From contig CADCBK010000002.1 in NCBI GenBank assembly GCA_902799665.1, forward strand, positions 68,832 to 132,831: a stretch of 64,000 nucleotides of DNA, read 5' to 3'. The DNA comes from an uncultured Spirochaetaceae bacterium. GTDB taxonomy: Bacteria; Spirochaetota; Spirochaetia; Treponematales; Treponemataceae. Numbering within the stretch: the stretch's first letter is position 1; the number at the start of each line of letters is the position of its first letter. The translations under genes were made by a program, and so were the position numbers. The notes under the pieces are model-generated. The model worked only from the letters and a program-made list of their open reading frames with translations, had not been told where the DNA came from and did not search any database. Shown in pieces: positions 1 through 9,218 of the stretch.

Positions 1-3000
1 CCGTTTGTGATGGCCGAGCCAGACGCGTCGGTCGCGCTGACAGTGACGGTGGTGTCGTCCGCGCTTGTTGTGATTGTAGTGGCGCTGGCCGCAAGGTTTA
101 GGTCGCCTTCGGGCGTGTGGATTGTGATAGAGCCGCCGCCGGTCGTAAGCTCGGCCAAGTAGCCGGTATTGGTCACGGTCCAGTTCTTTGTGCCGCCCGC
201 CACGGTTTGCGGCGTAACGGCGAACTTGCCGTAGTTTCCGCCTACAAGGCCGGGCGTCGCCTCTGTCAAGACAGGCTCAGTTGTGCCGTAAACGCTCGGA
301 GTGATTGTCACCACAGGCGCGGCCTTGTCCAAGCTGCTTACAAGGCTTATCGCGTTGCCCAAATATACGTCGTTGTTTGTCGTTCCAAGGGGAATGTAGG
401 CGTTGTCGCCAAGTACAAGAGTTCCAATCAAGTGTCCGTCATTATGAACGTCAACGCCGCCGCCATTCGCGGTTGCGGTGTTTTCTTCTATAACTCCGCC
501 GGTCATGGTGAATGTGTCGCTACCGACATAAACGCCGCCGCCGGAAATCGCGTCGTTTCCACTGACAGTTCCGCCCGACATTGACGACGCTCCGGCAACA
601 TAAACGCCGCCGCCCAAATATCCGTGGTTTCCGCTAATTGTTCCGTCGGTCATGGCGAATGTTCCGGCAACCAAAATTCCCGCGCCGCCGCACGAATCGG
701 TGGCGTTGGCGGTGTTGCCGCTGATTGTTCCGCCGTCCATTGTAAAGCTGCCTGTAGACGCTATGTAAACGCCGCCGCCAAGGTAGGCTGTGTTGCCGTC
801 AATAAGGCCGTCGTCCATGTCAAACGTTCCGTACAGCCAAACGCCGCCGCCGCCCATATTAGCGTTGACGTTGTTTCCGCTGATTGTTCCGCCAGTCATG
901 TTAAGCGTTCCAGTGGAAGATACAAACACGCCGCCGCCATATCCAGAGGCAGAGTTTCCGTCAATCAAAGCGCTGCCGGAGATTGTCACAATTGGCGTCG
1001 CATACGGTGTTGTCAATCCGTTGTCAGTCAAAATGGCGCCGCCGTTTCCGTCTGTGGCGGAGTTGGAGTTAACGCTTCCGCCGCCAATTTCAACAACGCC
1101 GCGGCTAAAGATAGCGCCGCCGCCTTTTGCGCTGTTGTTGGATATCGAACCGGAGCTTGGCATTTTTACGCTGGCGCCGGCGGCCACAAACGCGCCGCCG
1201 CCGTTTATGGCGGTGTTTCCGTCCTCGCCTGCGTCGCCGCCGATTGTTCCGCCGTCAACAGTAAGGATGGCGCTGCCAGAAAGATAGACGCCGCCGCCGC
1301 TTGTGGCGGTGTTTTTTGACACCGTTCCGCTAAGAGTTACGTTGGCGCCGGACATAATGCCGCCGCCGTTTGTGGCGGAGTTTTGGCTTACAGTTCCGGC
1401 CATGTCCAAGCTACCCGCGCTTGTGACGTAAATGCCGCCGCCGGCTGTTGTGACGGTTGTGCCGGACGAGCCGTTGGAGCTTATCGTAGAATCGCTTTGC
1501 ACGGTCACACTACCCTTGCTGTATATGGCGCCGCCATAACCGCTCGAGATGTTGGAGCTCATTGTCGTTCCTGAAATGTCGAGCGAAACTCCAGTGTTGG
1601 CGTAAATCGCTCCTCCGTTGACGGCGGAATTTGTTCCGAACGTTGAGCCGGAAATCACGCAATCTATTGTTCCGCTCAGGTAAATGGCGCCGCCGTCTCC
1701 TGTGGCTTGGTTTCCGCTAAAGGCGCAATCAGTGATTGCCAAATCGAACGTTCCTGTCGCGTCAATCGCTCCGCCGGAACCTGTGGCTTTTCCGCTTGTA
1801 AAGCCAAGCTTTTGCAGAGTTAGCGGAACGTTCATTTCTACAAGGCTTAGCACTGTGTCCGTTCCGCTTCCGGAAAGCGTGGTGGTTGTCTTTGAGTTTC
1901 CTACTATGGTAATCCGCGAAGCGATTGGCTTGGGGCCCAAAGTTCCGCTTGAGTCAATGTAAGTGGCCGCGGCAAACGAGCCGACACCGACATGTATCGT
2001 ATACTCCGTCGTCGCGCTGTTAAAGACTTGTATCTTTTCCGCGGCCTTTTGGATTGTGGCGTAGGGGTAGGCGCTCGTTCCGTTTCCTGAAGTGTCGTTG
2101 CCAGAGGCGCTTACATACAAGTCGGTGGCGGGGCCAAGTTTTGCGTTGCCGCTGCCGTCCAGAACGACGTCCCAGCCTTCGTCGCTCTTAAAGAAGTCGG
2201 CGGGGTCGGAGCTGCCGGACGAGTTAAAATAACTCGTGAAGGTTTTGGTGTTGTCATAAAGCGTAACACCGATATCGCTTCCTGTAAGGGCGCCCGTTAT
2301 ATCCAATTTGTGGAACGCCGGCGATCCGCCTGTGTTTTCGCCAATCCAAAGGTTTTGGACCTTGCTGCCCGTCAAGCTTGCGTCGGAAGTGGTAAAGTCC
2401 ACCGTGTTGTCTTTGACGACAATCTTTCCAGCAATGTGAACGGTTCCTGTCTTTGAGTATACGGCGGGACCGTGAATCATCGTTGCGGCGGGAGCGATTT
2501 CGACCTTTGCAGTGTTGCCGGTTATCGTAACGTTCTTTAAGTAAACGTCGCCTTCCGCAGCGATCGCGGAACAATTTTTGGCCACCATGTTTTTGATGGA
2601 ACAGTTTTCCAGCCAGCAAACGCCAGCGTTTGAACCGTCATTGCCAACCATAATGGCCGCATAATCGTTGGGCGAACTTGTGTCGGTTTGCGTTATGTCT
2701 ATGTTGGTGAATTTTATCTTGTGGTTTGTACTTACGTAGAAGCCGGAATTGTCATGCGTCGGAGTGTTGAGTATAAGCTGGACTTTGTCGCCGTCAATAT
2801 TGTTCTTGCGGCCGACTATTTCTACATTGTAGGCGTACGTTCCGTTCAAGCCCGCGCCAGTCGTGTAAGTCAAGTCGCTAAGGACGTAAATTTTGTTTTC
2901 AAAATTCGGAGCTGTCAGCGATTCAATGTCGGGCGCCTTTTCGCTAAAGGCCTCCGCCGCCCTGCTAAGCGTGGCGTAAGGATGGTCTATTGTTCCGTCG

Positions 3001-5903
3001 CCAGAATCGCTTCCGGCGGGCACGGAGCTAGAGGGATCCGGCGTCGGAGAGGAAACGTAAACGACTGAGCGCGACTGCTTTAGAACGCCCTTTCCGCTCG
3101 CGCTGTCATACTTGATTGACCACGGGAACACCACGCCCGACGGCTGGGTCACGGCAAACTTGGCGCACTGGGCGGCGGTCAAAGCCGAGCCTGTAAGGAC
3201 AACCGTGTCAATTGTGTAGGGAGATTTTGGCGTAATGGTTGCGACAGGCGTTGCAGTTGATGTTATGGCCGCAGGAACGGCGACGCTTGTGTTTACATCC
3301 AAATAAACGTCGTTCTTGCCCGCGCCGGTCGTCCCTGCTACGCCGGCGGGGATTGTCGCGGCGGCGCTCATGCTAAAGGAGCATCTTTGGGTAACGTAAA
3401 CCGCGCCGCCCAAACCGTCGGAGCTTGTGTTTTCCAAAATCTTGGCGTTGCCGGACATGGCTAAAGAGGCGCAGCTTGAAGCGGTTTCGAATTCATACAA
3501 ATAAACGCCGCCGCCAACGGCTTTGCAAACATTGTCTTTTACAACGGCGTTTCCTCCCATCGTAATGGAAGCGCGGTAGGCAAAAAGCCCCGCGCCGCCC
3601 TTGGTCCCGGTTCCTTCGGGGCCGGTTTTGTTTGAAGAAACTTCCGCGTCTCCGCTAAGGGCCAAGGTTCCGCCGCCGTCTATGTAAATGCCGCCGCCAA
3701 CCCTGTTGTTGGTTTGGTTATAGCTTACCGATCCGCCATCCATCGTAAAGTTGCCGGTTTTGACAGCCACACCTCCGCCGCCGCCAGTTTCTTCGCTTCC
3801 GTCGCCGCACAAATTGTAGACGACGCTTCCAGAATGCATTTTAGAAGTTACGAGACTGCCGTCAGAGTAAACGCCGCCGCCTTCAGAGCTTGCGTAGTTA
3901 TAGCAAATGGCTCCGGTCCACGCTGCGGGCGTGGAGTCATCGGTGTAGCCCAAGTAAAGCCCGCCACGATTGAAAATGCCTGCGCCCAAACGCGCTTTGT
4001 TGGAATGCGAGCCGTCCGCGCTTGTGGCGCAGCTGGAAGTTGAAGCGAGCGCTTGGCCGACAACTGCCGAGCCGGAAATAAAGCATTTTCCGCTGTTGAT
4101 ATAAATGCCGCCGCCAAGTCCGCTATTTGGAACTGTACTGGAATAAGTCGCAGTGTTTGCTCCGATTTGTCCCGACAAAAAATTAAGCGTGGAAAAAACG
4201 CTAACATACACGCCGCCGCCAGCGTCTGCAGTGTTTGCGGAAATTTCTGAGTTTTCTATTGTAAGACAGCCTTTTACGGTGGAGTCGTATCCTTGAACAT
4301 ATACGCCTCCGCCGTTTTGACCTTCGCTTTGCGTCACAACGCATTTCTTTAGCTCAAGGGTTGACTTGGATATATATATGCCGCCGCCGTTATTTTCGGC
4401 GCTGCATTCGCTTATTTTGCAGTTTTCAAGGCTCGCGTTCTCGCATGAAATAATATAAAAGGCTCCTCCATTGCTCGAAGCGGCGCCATGCGCTATTCCC
4501 AAATTTTTTACGGTGACTTTCGCGCCTGAATTTGCGCTTATGTAAAAGGCGCGGGCTTTGTTCACCGAGTCCTCGCTTTTTTTAACGTCCACTATGTCGG
4601 TGTCGGGGCCTGTATACCCTTTGATCAATATTTTGTTTTCGAACGGAACGCTTGTAGCTCCCATGCGTACAAGCGAACTTTGATTTGAAGTGTAGTCCGC
4701 GTCTGGGTCGCCTTCAATTTTTCCGTCGATGTAAATTGTAAACTGGCTTGTCGTGTCGCCGCTTGCAGTGATGCGGTCAACGGCCGTTTGGATTGTCTTT
4801 AATGGGAAGGCAAAGGAGCCGTTGTTTGTGTCCTCAGCTTCCGCCGCCGTTGGGAACACCGTCGTGTAAAAGACGCCGCCCGTTCCGCGAACGTAAAATT
4901 CTTTTTGGGCAAAATTCGTCACGCTAAGCGAAGTCGCCGCCGTTCCCAGTCCGTCTTTTGTCCACCACAGCTTTGTTTGCATCGTGGGATAGATGTTAAG
5001 GCTTTCGGTCCTGGAGCCGACCATCGCCGTTCCCTTCATAAAGGACATGAAGAGCGTGTATGTTCCGGCGGGAAGTCCGCCGTCCTTGCTGGCGATTGTT
5101 CCTTCTCCAGAAGTAAGGTTGAGCGTGGTTCCGGTCAAGCCGTCCAAATAGGTGGTCGTTACATCCGTTTCCGCGGAATTTAAAAGCATCAGCTTGACGC
5201 TAGAAACGCTTGTGTCGCTAAACTTTATCGGGAGCGAAAGGCTTCCGTTTGGAGCGCTGTCCAAGTTGGGGGCAAGTTGAACGCTGGCCGCAAAACTAGC
5301 GTCGCCCGCCCCAACCGTAACGCTTTGGCTTGCGCTGGCCACAAGGCTTTTTACGGCGGGCGTTCCGCTTGCGTGGTAAAGTTCCACCGTAAGAGTGTAG
5401 CTGGCCTCGGCCGCGCTCCGGGCTCCCGCAAAGGCAAAGGAGCAAGTTCCCGTCACGGTGTCGTAAGTTCCGTCGGCGCTGTATGTGGCGCCGCCCGATT
5501 GCGTAAGCGTCGCGCTAAAGCTGTAGGAAGGATCCACCGCGTCCGCAATGTTTGGAAAGGCCGACTTTGAAATGTTTTGCGCGACGTTTTTGGGAACGGG
5601 AGCGATTCCCGCAAGCGAAGGCAAGCCCGGAAGCGACACGCTGGCCGTAAGACAGTTTTCTACCGAAGCGCCCGCCGCGTCGGCGACGCCTTGGCCGCCC
5701 GCGCCTTGTCCGCCGTCGGCCCCTCCGCTTGAAGGCGCGTAAGCCGGCGAGGACATGTCTCCGTTCAAGTTTTCGCAAGAAGAGAAAACCGCGCCAAAAA
5801 ACGCGACGCCCAGCGTTCCCGCAAAGAGCGCCGCCACAAAAGAGAATGACCTTAATGTCTTAAAAAAGCCTTTTTTAGCCAAAAAACTCGCCCTTTCTTC
5901 CAT
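1..5903 (-). CDS. Giant beta-helix surface lipoprotein (3' end outside window)
   Basis: One uninterrupted minus-strand frame begins at the ATG at 5903 and is still open at base 1, so at least 1,967 residues are encoded here and the C-terminus is missing. The N-terminus is a basic then hydrophobic signal ending in the lipobox-like AVFSSC (Cys about residue 43), which suggests a lipid-anchored exported protein. The first ~330 residues are Ig-like, Ser/Thr-rich sequence. Then come three modules that each open with a DUF1565/pectin-lyase-like entry (FYVRGTGG near residue 333, VYVSS near 944, LYVSASGNDTSGNG near 1259), followed by rungs of the type GGGVYVxxGxFTMxGGTISGN. Such rungs form right-handed parallel beta-helices, as in polymorphic outer-membrane proteins. 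A weak promoter (TTGACA at 5950-5945) precedes it; no clear ribosome site is seen. The function is unknown; adhesion or surface display is an inference. Confidence 0.85.
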   Translation of the reverse strand, partial: MEERASFLAKKGFFKTLRSFSFVAALFAGTLGVAFFGAVFSSCENLNGDMSSPAYAPSSGGADGGQGAGGQGVADAAGASVENCLTASVSLPGLPSLAGIAPVPKNVAQNISKSAFPNIADAVDPSYSFSATLTQSGGATYSADGTYDTVTGTCSFAFAGARSAAEASYTLTVELYHASGTPAVKSLVASASQSVTVGAGDASFAASVQLAPNLDSAPNGSLSLPIKFSDTSVSSVKLMLLNSAETDVTTTYLDGLTGTTLNLTSGEGTIASKDGGLPAGTYTLFMSFMKGTAMVGSRTESLNIYPTMQTKLWWTKDGLGTAATSLSVTNFAQKEFYVRGTGGVFYTTVFPTAAEAEDTNNGSFAFPLKTIQTAVDRITASGDTTSQFTIYIDGKIEGDPDADYTSNQSSLVRMGATSVPFENKILIKGYTGPDTDIVDVKKSEDSVNKARAFYISANSGAKVTVKNLGIAHGAASSNGGAFYIISCENASLENCKISECSAENNGGGIYISKSTLELKKCVVTQSEGQNGGGVYVQGYDSTVKGCLTIENSEISANTADAGGGVYVSVFSTLNFLSGQIGANTATYSSTVPNSGLGGGIYINSGKCFISGSAVVGQALASTSSCATSADGSHSNKARLGAGIFNRGGLYLGYTDDSTPAAWTGAICYNYASSEGGGVYSDGSLVTSKMHSGSVVYNLCGDGSEETGGGGGVAVKTGNFTMDGGSVSYNQTNNRVGGGIYIDGGGTLALSGDAEVSSNKTGPEGTGTKGGAGLFAYRASITMGGNAVVKDNVCKAVGGGVYLYEFETASSCASLAMSGNAKILENTSSDGLGGAVYVTQRCSFSMSAAATIPAGVAGTTGAGKNDVYLDVNTSVAVPAAITSTATPVATITPKSPYTIDTVVLTGSALTAAQCAKFAVTQPSGVVFPWSIKYDSASGKGVLKQSRSVVYVSSPTPDPSSSVPAGSDSGDGTIDHPYATLSRAAEAFSEKAPDIESLTAPNFENKIYVLSDLTYTTGAGLNGTYAYNVEIVGRKNNIDGDKVQLILNTPTHDNSGFYVSTNHKIKFTNIDITQTDTSSPNDYAAIMVGNDGSNAGVCWLENCSIKNMVAKNCSAIAAEGDVYLKNVTITGNTAKVEIAPAATMIHGPAVYSKTGTVHIAGKIVVKDNTVDFTTSDASLTGSKVQNLWIGENTGGSPAFHKLDITGALTGSDIGVTLYDNTKTFTSYFNSSGSSDPADFFKSDEGWDVVLDGSGNAKLGPATDLYVSASGNDTSGNGTSAYPYATIQKAAEKIQVFNSATTEYTIHVGVGSFAAATYIDSSGTLGPKPIASRITIVGNSKTTTTLSGSGTDTVLSLVEMNVPLTLQKLGFTSGKATGSGGAIDATGTFDLAITDCAFSGNQATGDGGAIYLSGTIDCVISGSTFGTNSAVNGGAIYANTGVSLDISGTTMSSNISSGYGGAIYSKGSVTVQSDSTISSNGSSGTTVTTAGGGIYVTSAGSLDMAGTVSQNSATNGGGIMSGANVTLSGTVSKNTATSGGGVYLSGSAILTVDGGTIGGDAGEDGNTAINGGGAFVAAGASVKMPSSGSISNNSAKGGGAIFSRGVVEIGGGSVNSNSATDGNGGAILTDNGLTTPYATPIVTISGSALIDGNSASGYGGGVFVSSTGTLNMTGGTISGNNVNANMGGGGVWLYGTFDMDDGLIDGNTAYLGGGVYIASTGSFTMDGGTISGNTANATDSCGGAGILVAGTFAMTDGTISGNHGYLGGGVYVAGASSMSGGTVSGNDAISGGGVYVGSDTFTMTGGVIEENTATANGGGVDVHNDGHLIGTLVLGDNAYIPLGTTNNDVYLGNAISLVSSLDKAAPVVTITPSVYGTTEPVLTEATPGLVGGNYGKFAVTPQTVAGGTKNWTVTNTGYLAELTTGGGSITIHTPEGDLNLAASATTITTSADDTTVTVSATDASGSAITN

Positions 5904-6002
5904 ATAAAATTATCGGCTTTAACCGTATAATTGTAGCGCGCTTTTGTCAAAAAGTCTAGGAATTTGAGCGGCAGCCGGCGGCGCGTCCTGGCCCGCGGAC
6001 TG

Positions 6003-6031
6003 TTGAATTTCTTTCCAATTTTCTATATAAT
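6003..6031 (+). promoter_or_regulatory. Sigma-70-like promoter of the LapA-like gene
   Basis: TTGAAT at 6003-6008 and TATAAT at 6026-6031 are separated by 17 bases. The predicted transcription start (about 6038) falls on the ATG at 6039, so the mRNA would be leaderless. No Shine-Dalgarno sequence is present. Confidence 0.6.
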
Positions 6032-6038
6032 GGCCTTT

Positions 6039-6443
6039 ATGGTCTTTAAACTGATTTTTACTATTATATTTTTGGTCGCGGTGGCGATATTCAGCGGCTT
6101 TAACTTGGACAACCGCTGCAACATTTGGCTTTTTGGAAAGGTATTTACAAACGCCCCTATTTTCATGACAATCTTGGTCGCTTTCGCGGCAGGAATCGTT
6201 GTCACCCTTCCAGCCGTGTTCTTTCGCGGCGAAAAAAAGATGACGGCGGAACAGGCCCGCGCCTTGGCGGAACGATTGGAGCAAAACGAAAAAAAGCAGT
6301 TGGAAAAGCAAATCGCCCGCAGGCAAAAGCTGGAGGAAGCCAAGCAAAAGGCTGACGGACTTCTTGCCAAAAAACCCCTCTTTTCAAAGAAAAGCAAAAA
6401 AGACGACACAGCGGCGGACGCAAGCGCGCAGGAAACAAAATGA
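6039..6443 (+). CDS. LapA-like (DUF1049) inner-membrane protein with basic coiled-coil tail
   Basis: A protein of about 134 residues. It has two hydrophobic segments (VFKLIFTIIFLVAVAIFSGF and a second around residues 35-60), followed by a charged tail rich in K, E, Q and A that should form a coiled coil. This is the layout of LapA/DUF1049 proteins, which in enterobacteria help assemble lipopolysaccharide; whether that role applies in a treponeme is unknown. The start is placed at 6039 because it coincides with the promoter's predicted transcription start. An ATG at 6030 overlaps the -10 hexamer, and an upstream TTG at 5964 lies before the promoter. The last four bases overlap the next gene (ATGA), so the two are translationally coupled. 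Confidence 0.6.
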   Translation: MVFKLIFTIIFLVAVAIFSGFNLDNRCNIWLFGKVFTNAPIFMTILVAFAAGIVVTLPAVFFRGEKKMTAEQARALAERLEQNEKKQLEKQIARRQKLEEAKQKADGLLAKKPLFSKKSKKDDTAADASAQETK

Positions 6444-7456
6444 AACGCGCCGCTTTTTTTGCCGCCCTTCTCTCTTGCGCCTTGGCGGCCTTTGCCCAAA
6501 ATTCCGCAAAGGAAATATCGCAAAAGGCCTTGTCATATTCCAGCGCGGGAGAATCAGTTGACTATCTAAAAAAACAAATTCCCCAAGCCAAAAACGCGGC
6601 GGACAAGCGCGCCCTCTTGGCATTTTTGGCCAGCTTGCAGGAACAGTTGGGCGCCTACAAGGACGCTTCGGCATCCTACGCGCAAGCGGCCGGCATTTCC
6701 GCTCCCAACGCCGAGGGCATGCAAAAAAAGACAAACCCGCAATTGGTTTTGGACGCGGTTAGATGCTCGCTTAGTTCCGGCGACTGTTCCACCGCCGACA
6801 GCTACTTAAATTCCGCCGTCCGCAATTCCCAGGACGAAACGATTCAAGCTTACATAAAACTCTACGAGGTTTGGAGCCGCCTTTGCCAAATCGAGTCCAA
6901 TTCCCAGCTGGACGAAAGCGTCGCGCTTTTAAAGGCTTACTCAGACTTTCCTTCGATGAAGGCGGTCCAGCCAAGCGTCCTCTTGACGCTTTGGTATGTC
7001 ACCGGCCAGGAAAGCTGGGGCAAAAAACTCCGCGCGGCGTTTCCAAAAAGCCCCGAGGCGGCGATTGTGGCCGGCAACGTCCAAATGACGCCCGCGCCCT
7101 TTTGGTACTTCATGCCCAAAAAAGGAAGCGCTCTTGAAGCCGCCGCCGAAAACGCCGCCGAGTCGCAAAGCGTTCCGATGGAAAAATCCGACGACTCAAG
7201 CGGCGGCGCGGACGACAGTTCCCAAAGCGAGGCTTCGGAAAAAATAAAGAAGCAGCAGCTGGGCCTTTTTAAAAGCCGCGACAACGCGCAAGGCCTTTGC
7301 GACCGGCTAAAGGAAAAAGGCTTCAAGCCCTACATCACCGAGGAGACCAGGCCCAGCGGCACGACATACTTTATCGTGGTCGTTGACGAAAACGCCAAGG
7401 GCAATATCGGCGAGCAGCTTAGAAGCGCCGGCTTTGAATGCTATCCAATCTTTTAG
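6440..7456 (+). CDS. Exported SPOR-domain protein
   Basis: A 338-residue protein with a cleavable signal (MKRAAFFAALLSCALAAFAQ). A helical, TPR-like middle (about 25-200) is followed by an acidic Ser/Asp-rich linker and a C-terminal SPOR domain (about 264-338, starting QLGLFKSRDNAQGLCDRL and ending GFECYPIF). SPOR domains bind denuded peptidoglycan glycans at division sites, so a periplasmic cell-wall or division role is likely. The gene overlaps its upstream neighbour by four bases, and both probably share the promoter at 6003. The helical region has no recognised catalytic motif. Confidence 0.7.
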   Translation: MKRAAFFAALLSCALAAFAQNSAKEISQKALSYSSAGESVDYLKKQIPQAKNAADKRALLAFLASLQEQLGAYKDASASYAQAAGISAPNAEGMQKKTNPQLVLDAVRCSLSSGDCSTADSYLNSAVRNSQDETIQAYIKLYEVWSRLCQIESNSQLDESVALLKAYSDFPSMKAVQPSVLLTLWYVTGQESWGKKLRAAFPKSPEAAIVAGNVQMTPAPFWYFMPKKGSALEAAAENAAESQSVPMEKSDDSSGGADDSSQSEASEKIKKQQLGLFKSRDNAQGLCDRLKEKGFKPYITEETRPSGTTYFIVVVDENAKGNIGEQLRSAGFECYPIF

Positions 7457-7515
7457 TGTTTGTGAAGCAATTATTTTGAAAAAATAAAATATATATTTAG
7501 ATAGAGGTAACAATT

Positions 7516-9126
7516 ATGGAAAACAAAGATCCGCTCCTCTGCCACTGGGCCGACCAGATGGCCGACAAAATCATCGCCGAAAAAGGCGAGCGCGAATCCT
7601 ACACTTGCGCTTCAGGCATCACGCCTAGCGGAACCGTTCACCTTGGAAACTTCCGCGAAATCATCACCGTAGACTTGGTTGTCCGCGCGCTTCGAGACCG
7701 AGGCAAGAACGTCCGCTTTATTTATTCTTGGGACGACTACGACGTTTTCCGCAAGGTTCCGGCCAACATGCCCGACCCCGAAACGTTGGAAAAATACTTG
7801 CGCTTCCCGATCACGATGGTTCCCGACACGACCGGCCGCGACGAAAACTACGCGCGCCACCACGAAGTCGACATCGAGACCCAGCTTCCCCGCGTGGGAA
7901 TAGCGCCGGAATTTTTGTACCAGGCCAGCCGCTACCGCGCCAACCGCTACGCCGAAGGAATGAAGAAGGCTCTGCAAAACCGCGACCTTATCAAGGAATG
8001 CCTTAACGAATACCGCGACGAGCAGCACAAGATGAAGGCGGAGGACGTTTACTGGCCGGTAAGCATTTTCTGCGGAAAGTGCAACAAGGACACGACTACA
8101 ATCACAGGCTACGACGGAGAATACGGCCTTACATACAAGTGCGAGTGCGGCTGCGAAGAAACAGTCGACATCCGAAAATTCCAAGGCGCAAAATTGGGCT
8201 GGCGCGTTGACTGGCCGATGCGCTGGAACGAAGAAAAAGTAGTCTTTGAGCCGGGCGGAAAAGACCACATAAGCCCGGGCGGAAGCTACGACACGGCCAA
8301 GCTTGTCTCAAAAAAAGTTTACGGCTGGGACGCGCCGATCACAATGCGCTACGACTTTGTAAACCTTAAGGGCGTTCCCGGAAAAATGTCCTCCTCAAAG
8401 GGAAAGGTAATCGCGCTTCCCGACGCGCTTGACGTTTACCAGGCCGAAGTCCTCCGCTACATCTTTGCCGGAACCCGCCCCAACACAGAATTCGCGATCA
8501 GCTTTGACCTTGACGTTCTTAAAGTTTACGAGGACTACGACAAGACAGAGCGAATCGTTTACGGAATCGACAAGGCCAAGAGCGAAGACCAGTTCAACAA
8601 GGAAAAGCGCATTTACATCCTTAGCCAAATCGACGGAAAAATTCCCGAGACGATGCCGTATCAAATTACATTTAGAATGTTGACGACCCTTTTGCAGACA
8701 TACTCGGGCGACATAGACGCTGTGGTAAAGTCCCTTGGAGACGTTAAGCCTGACCAAGAAGAACGACTTCGCCGCCGCGCCGCTTGCGCTTGGTTCTGGA
8801 TCCAGCACTCGGCTCCCGACTGCGCCCCCGACTTTTGCTTTGCCCTCCGCGACGATGGCTCAAAGCCCCAATTGTCCGACGAGCTTTTAACCGCCGTCCG
8901 CCGAGTGCGCGACGAAGTCGTTCCCAAGCTGGACACCTTTACGCTTGACAAAGAATGCCAGCAAGCGATTTACGACGTCGCCACCAGCATGGGAATGGAA
9001 TCAAAGGCGCTCTTTGGCGCGCTTTACCAAACCCTTATCGCAAAAGACCAAGGCCCGCGCCTTGGCTCCTTCTTGCGCATAATCGGAAAAGAAAAGCTGC
9101 AAAAGATTTTGGGCGCGCTGGACTGA
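7516..9126 (+). CDS. lysS: Lysyl-tRNA synthetase, class I
   Basis: A 536-residue class I lysyl-tRNA synthetase, the archaeal-type enzyme found in spirochaetes in place of the usual class II enzyme (also called LysK). It charges tRNA-Lys with lysine in the cytoplasm. The HIGH-like signature is TVHLGN (residues 40-45) and the KMSKS-like loop is KMSSSKG (290-296). Between them lies a Cys cluster (C186, C189, C209, C211, C213) that looks like a zinc-binding insert. The start has an AGAGGT ribosome site 8 bases upstream. It stands alone, with its own upstream AT-rich region and a strong terminator behind it. Confidence 0.95.
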   Translation: MENKDPLLCHWADQMADKIIAEKGERESYTCASGITPSGTVHLGNFREIITVDLVVRALRDRGKNVRFIYSWDDYDVFRKVPANMPDPETLEKYLRFPITMVPDTTGRDENYARHHEVDIETQLPRVGIAPEFLYQASRYRANRYAEGMKKALQNRDLIKECLNEYRDEQHKMKAEDVYWPVSIFCGKCNKDTTTITGYDGEYGLTYKCECGCEETVDIRKFQGAKLGWRVDWPMRWNEEKVVFEPGGKDHISPGGSYDTAKLVSKKVYGWDAPITMRYDFVNLKGVPGKMSSSKGKVIALPDALDVYQAEVLRYIFAGTRPNTEFAISFDLDVLKVYEDYDKTERIVYGIDKAKSEDQFNKEKRIYILSQIDGKIPETMPYQITFRMLTTLLQTYSGDIDAVVKSLGDVKPDQEERLRRRAACAWFWIQHSAPDCAPDFCFALRDDGSKPQLSDELLTAVRRVRDEVVPKLDTFTLDKECQQAIYDVATSMGMESKALFGALYQTLIAKDQGPRLGSFLRIIGKEKLQKILGALD

Positions 9127-9141
9127 GACTGCTTACCGACC

Positions 9142-9187
9142 AAAAAGCGCCGCGCGGCTTTCAAGACAAAAACCGCGCGGGCTTTTA
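9142..9187 (+). terminator. Rho-independent terminator after lysS
   Basis: AAAAGC-G-CCGCGCGG (from 9143) pairs with CCGCGCGG-GCTTTT (9173-9186). The long GC-rich stem is flanked by A and T runs, directly downstream of the lysS stop codon. Confidence 0.85.
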
Positions 9188-9218
9188 AAAGCCTAAAATC
9201 GCGGGCGACGGAGACTCT

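Noticed and set aside
624..1319. Plus-strand frame of 231 codons over the giant gene
   Set aside because: It is an antisense reading of the repeated GGGV codons. It has no ribosome site or promoter, and its composition is just the mirror of the minus-strand protein.
5964..6038. TTG start for the LapA-like gene
   Set aside because: It lies upstream of the promoter's predicted transcription start and adds a non-membrane extension.
7612..8268. 218-codon frame opposite lysS
   Set aside because: It lies inside the lysyl-tRNA synthetase gene in antisense and has no protein-like motifs.
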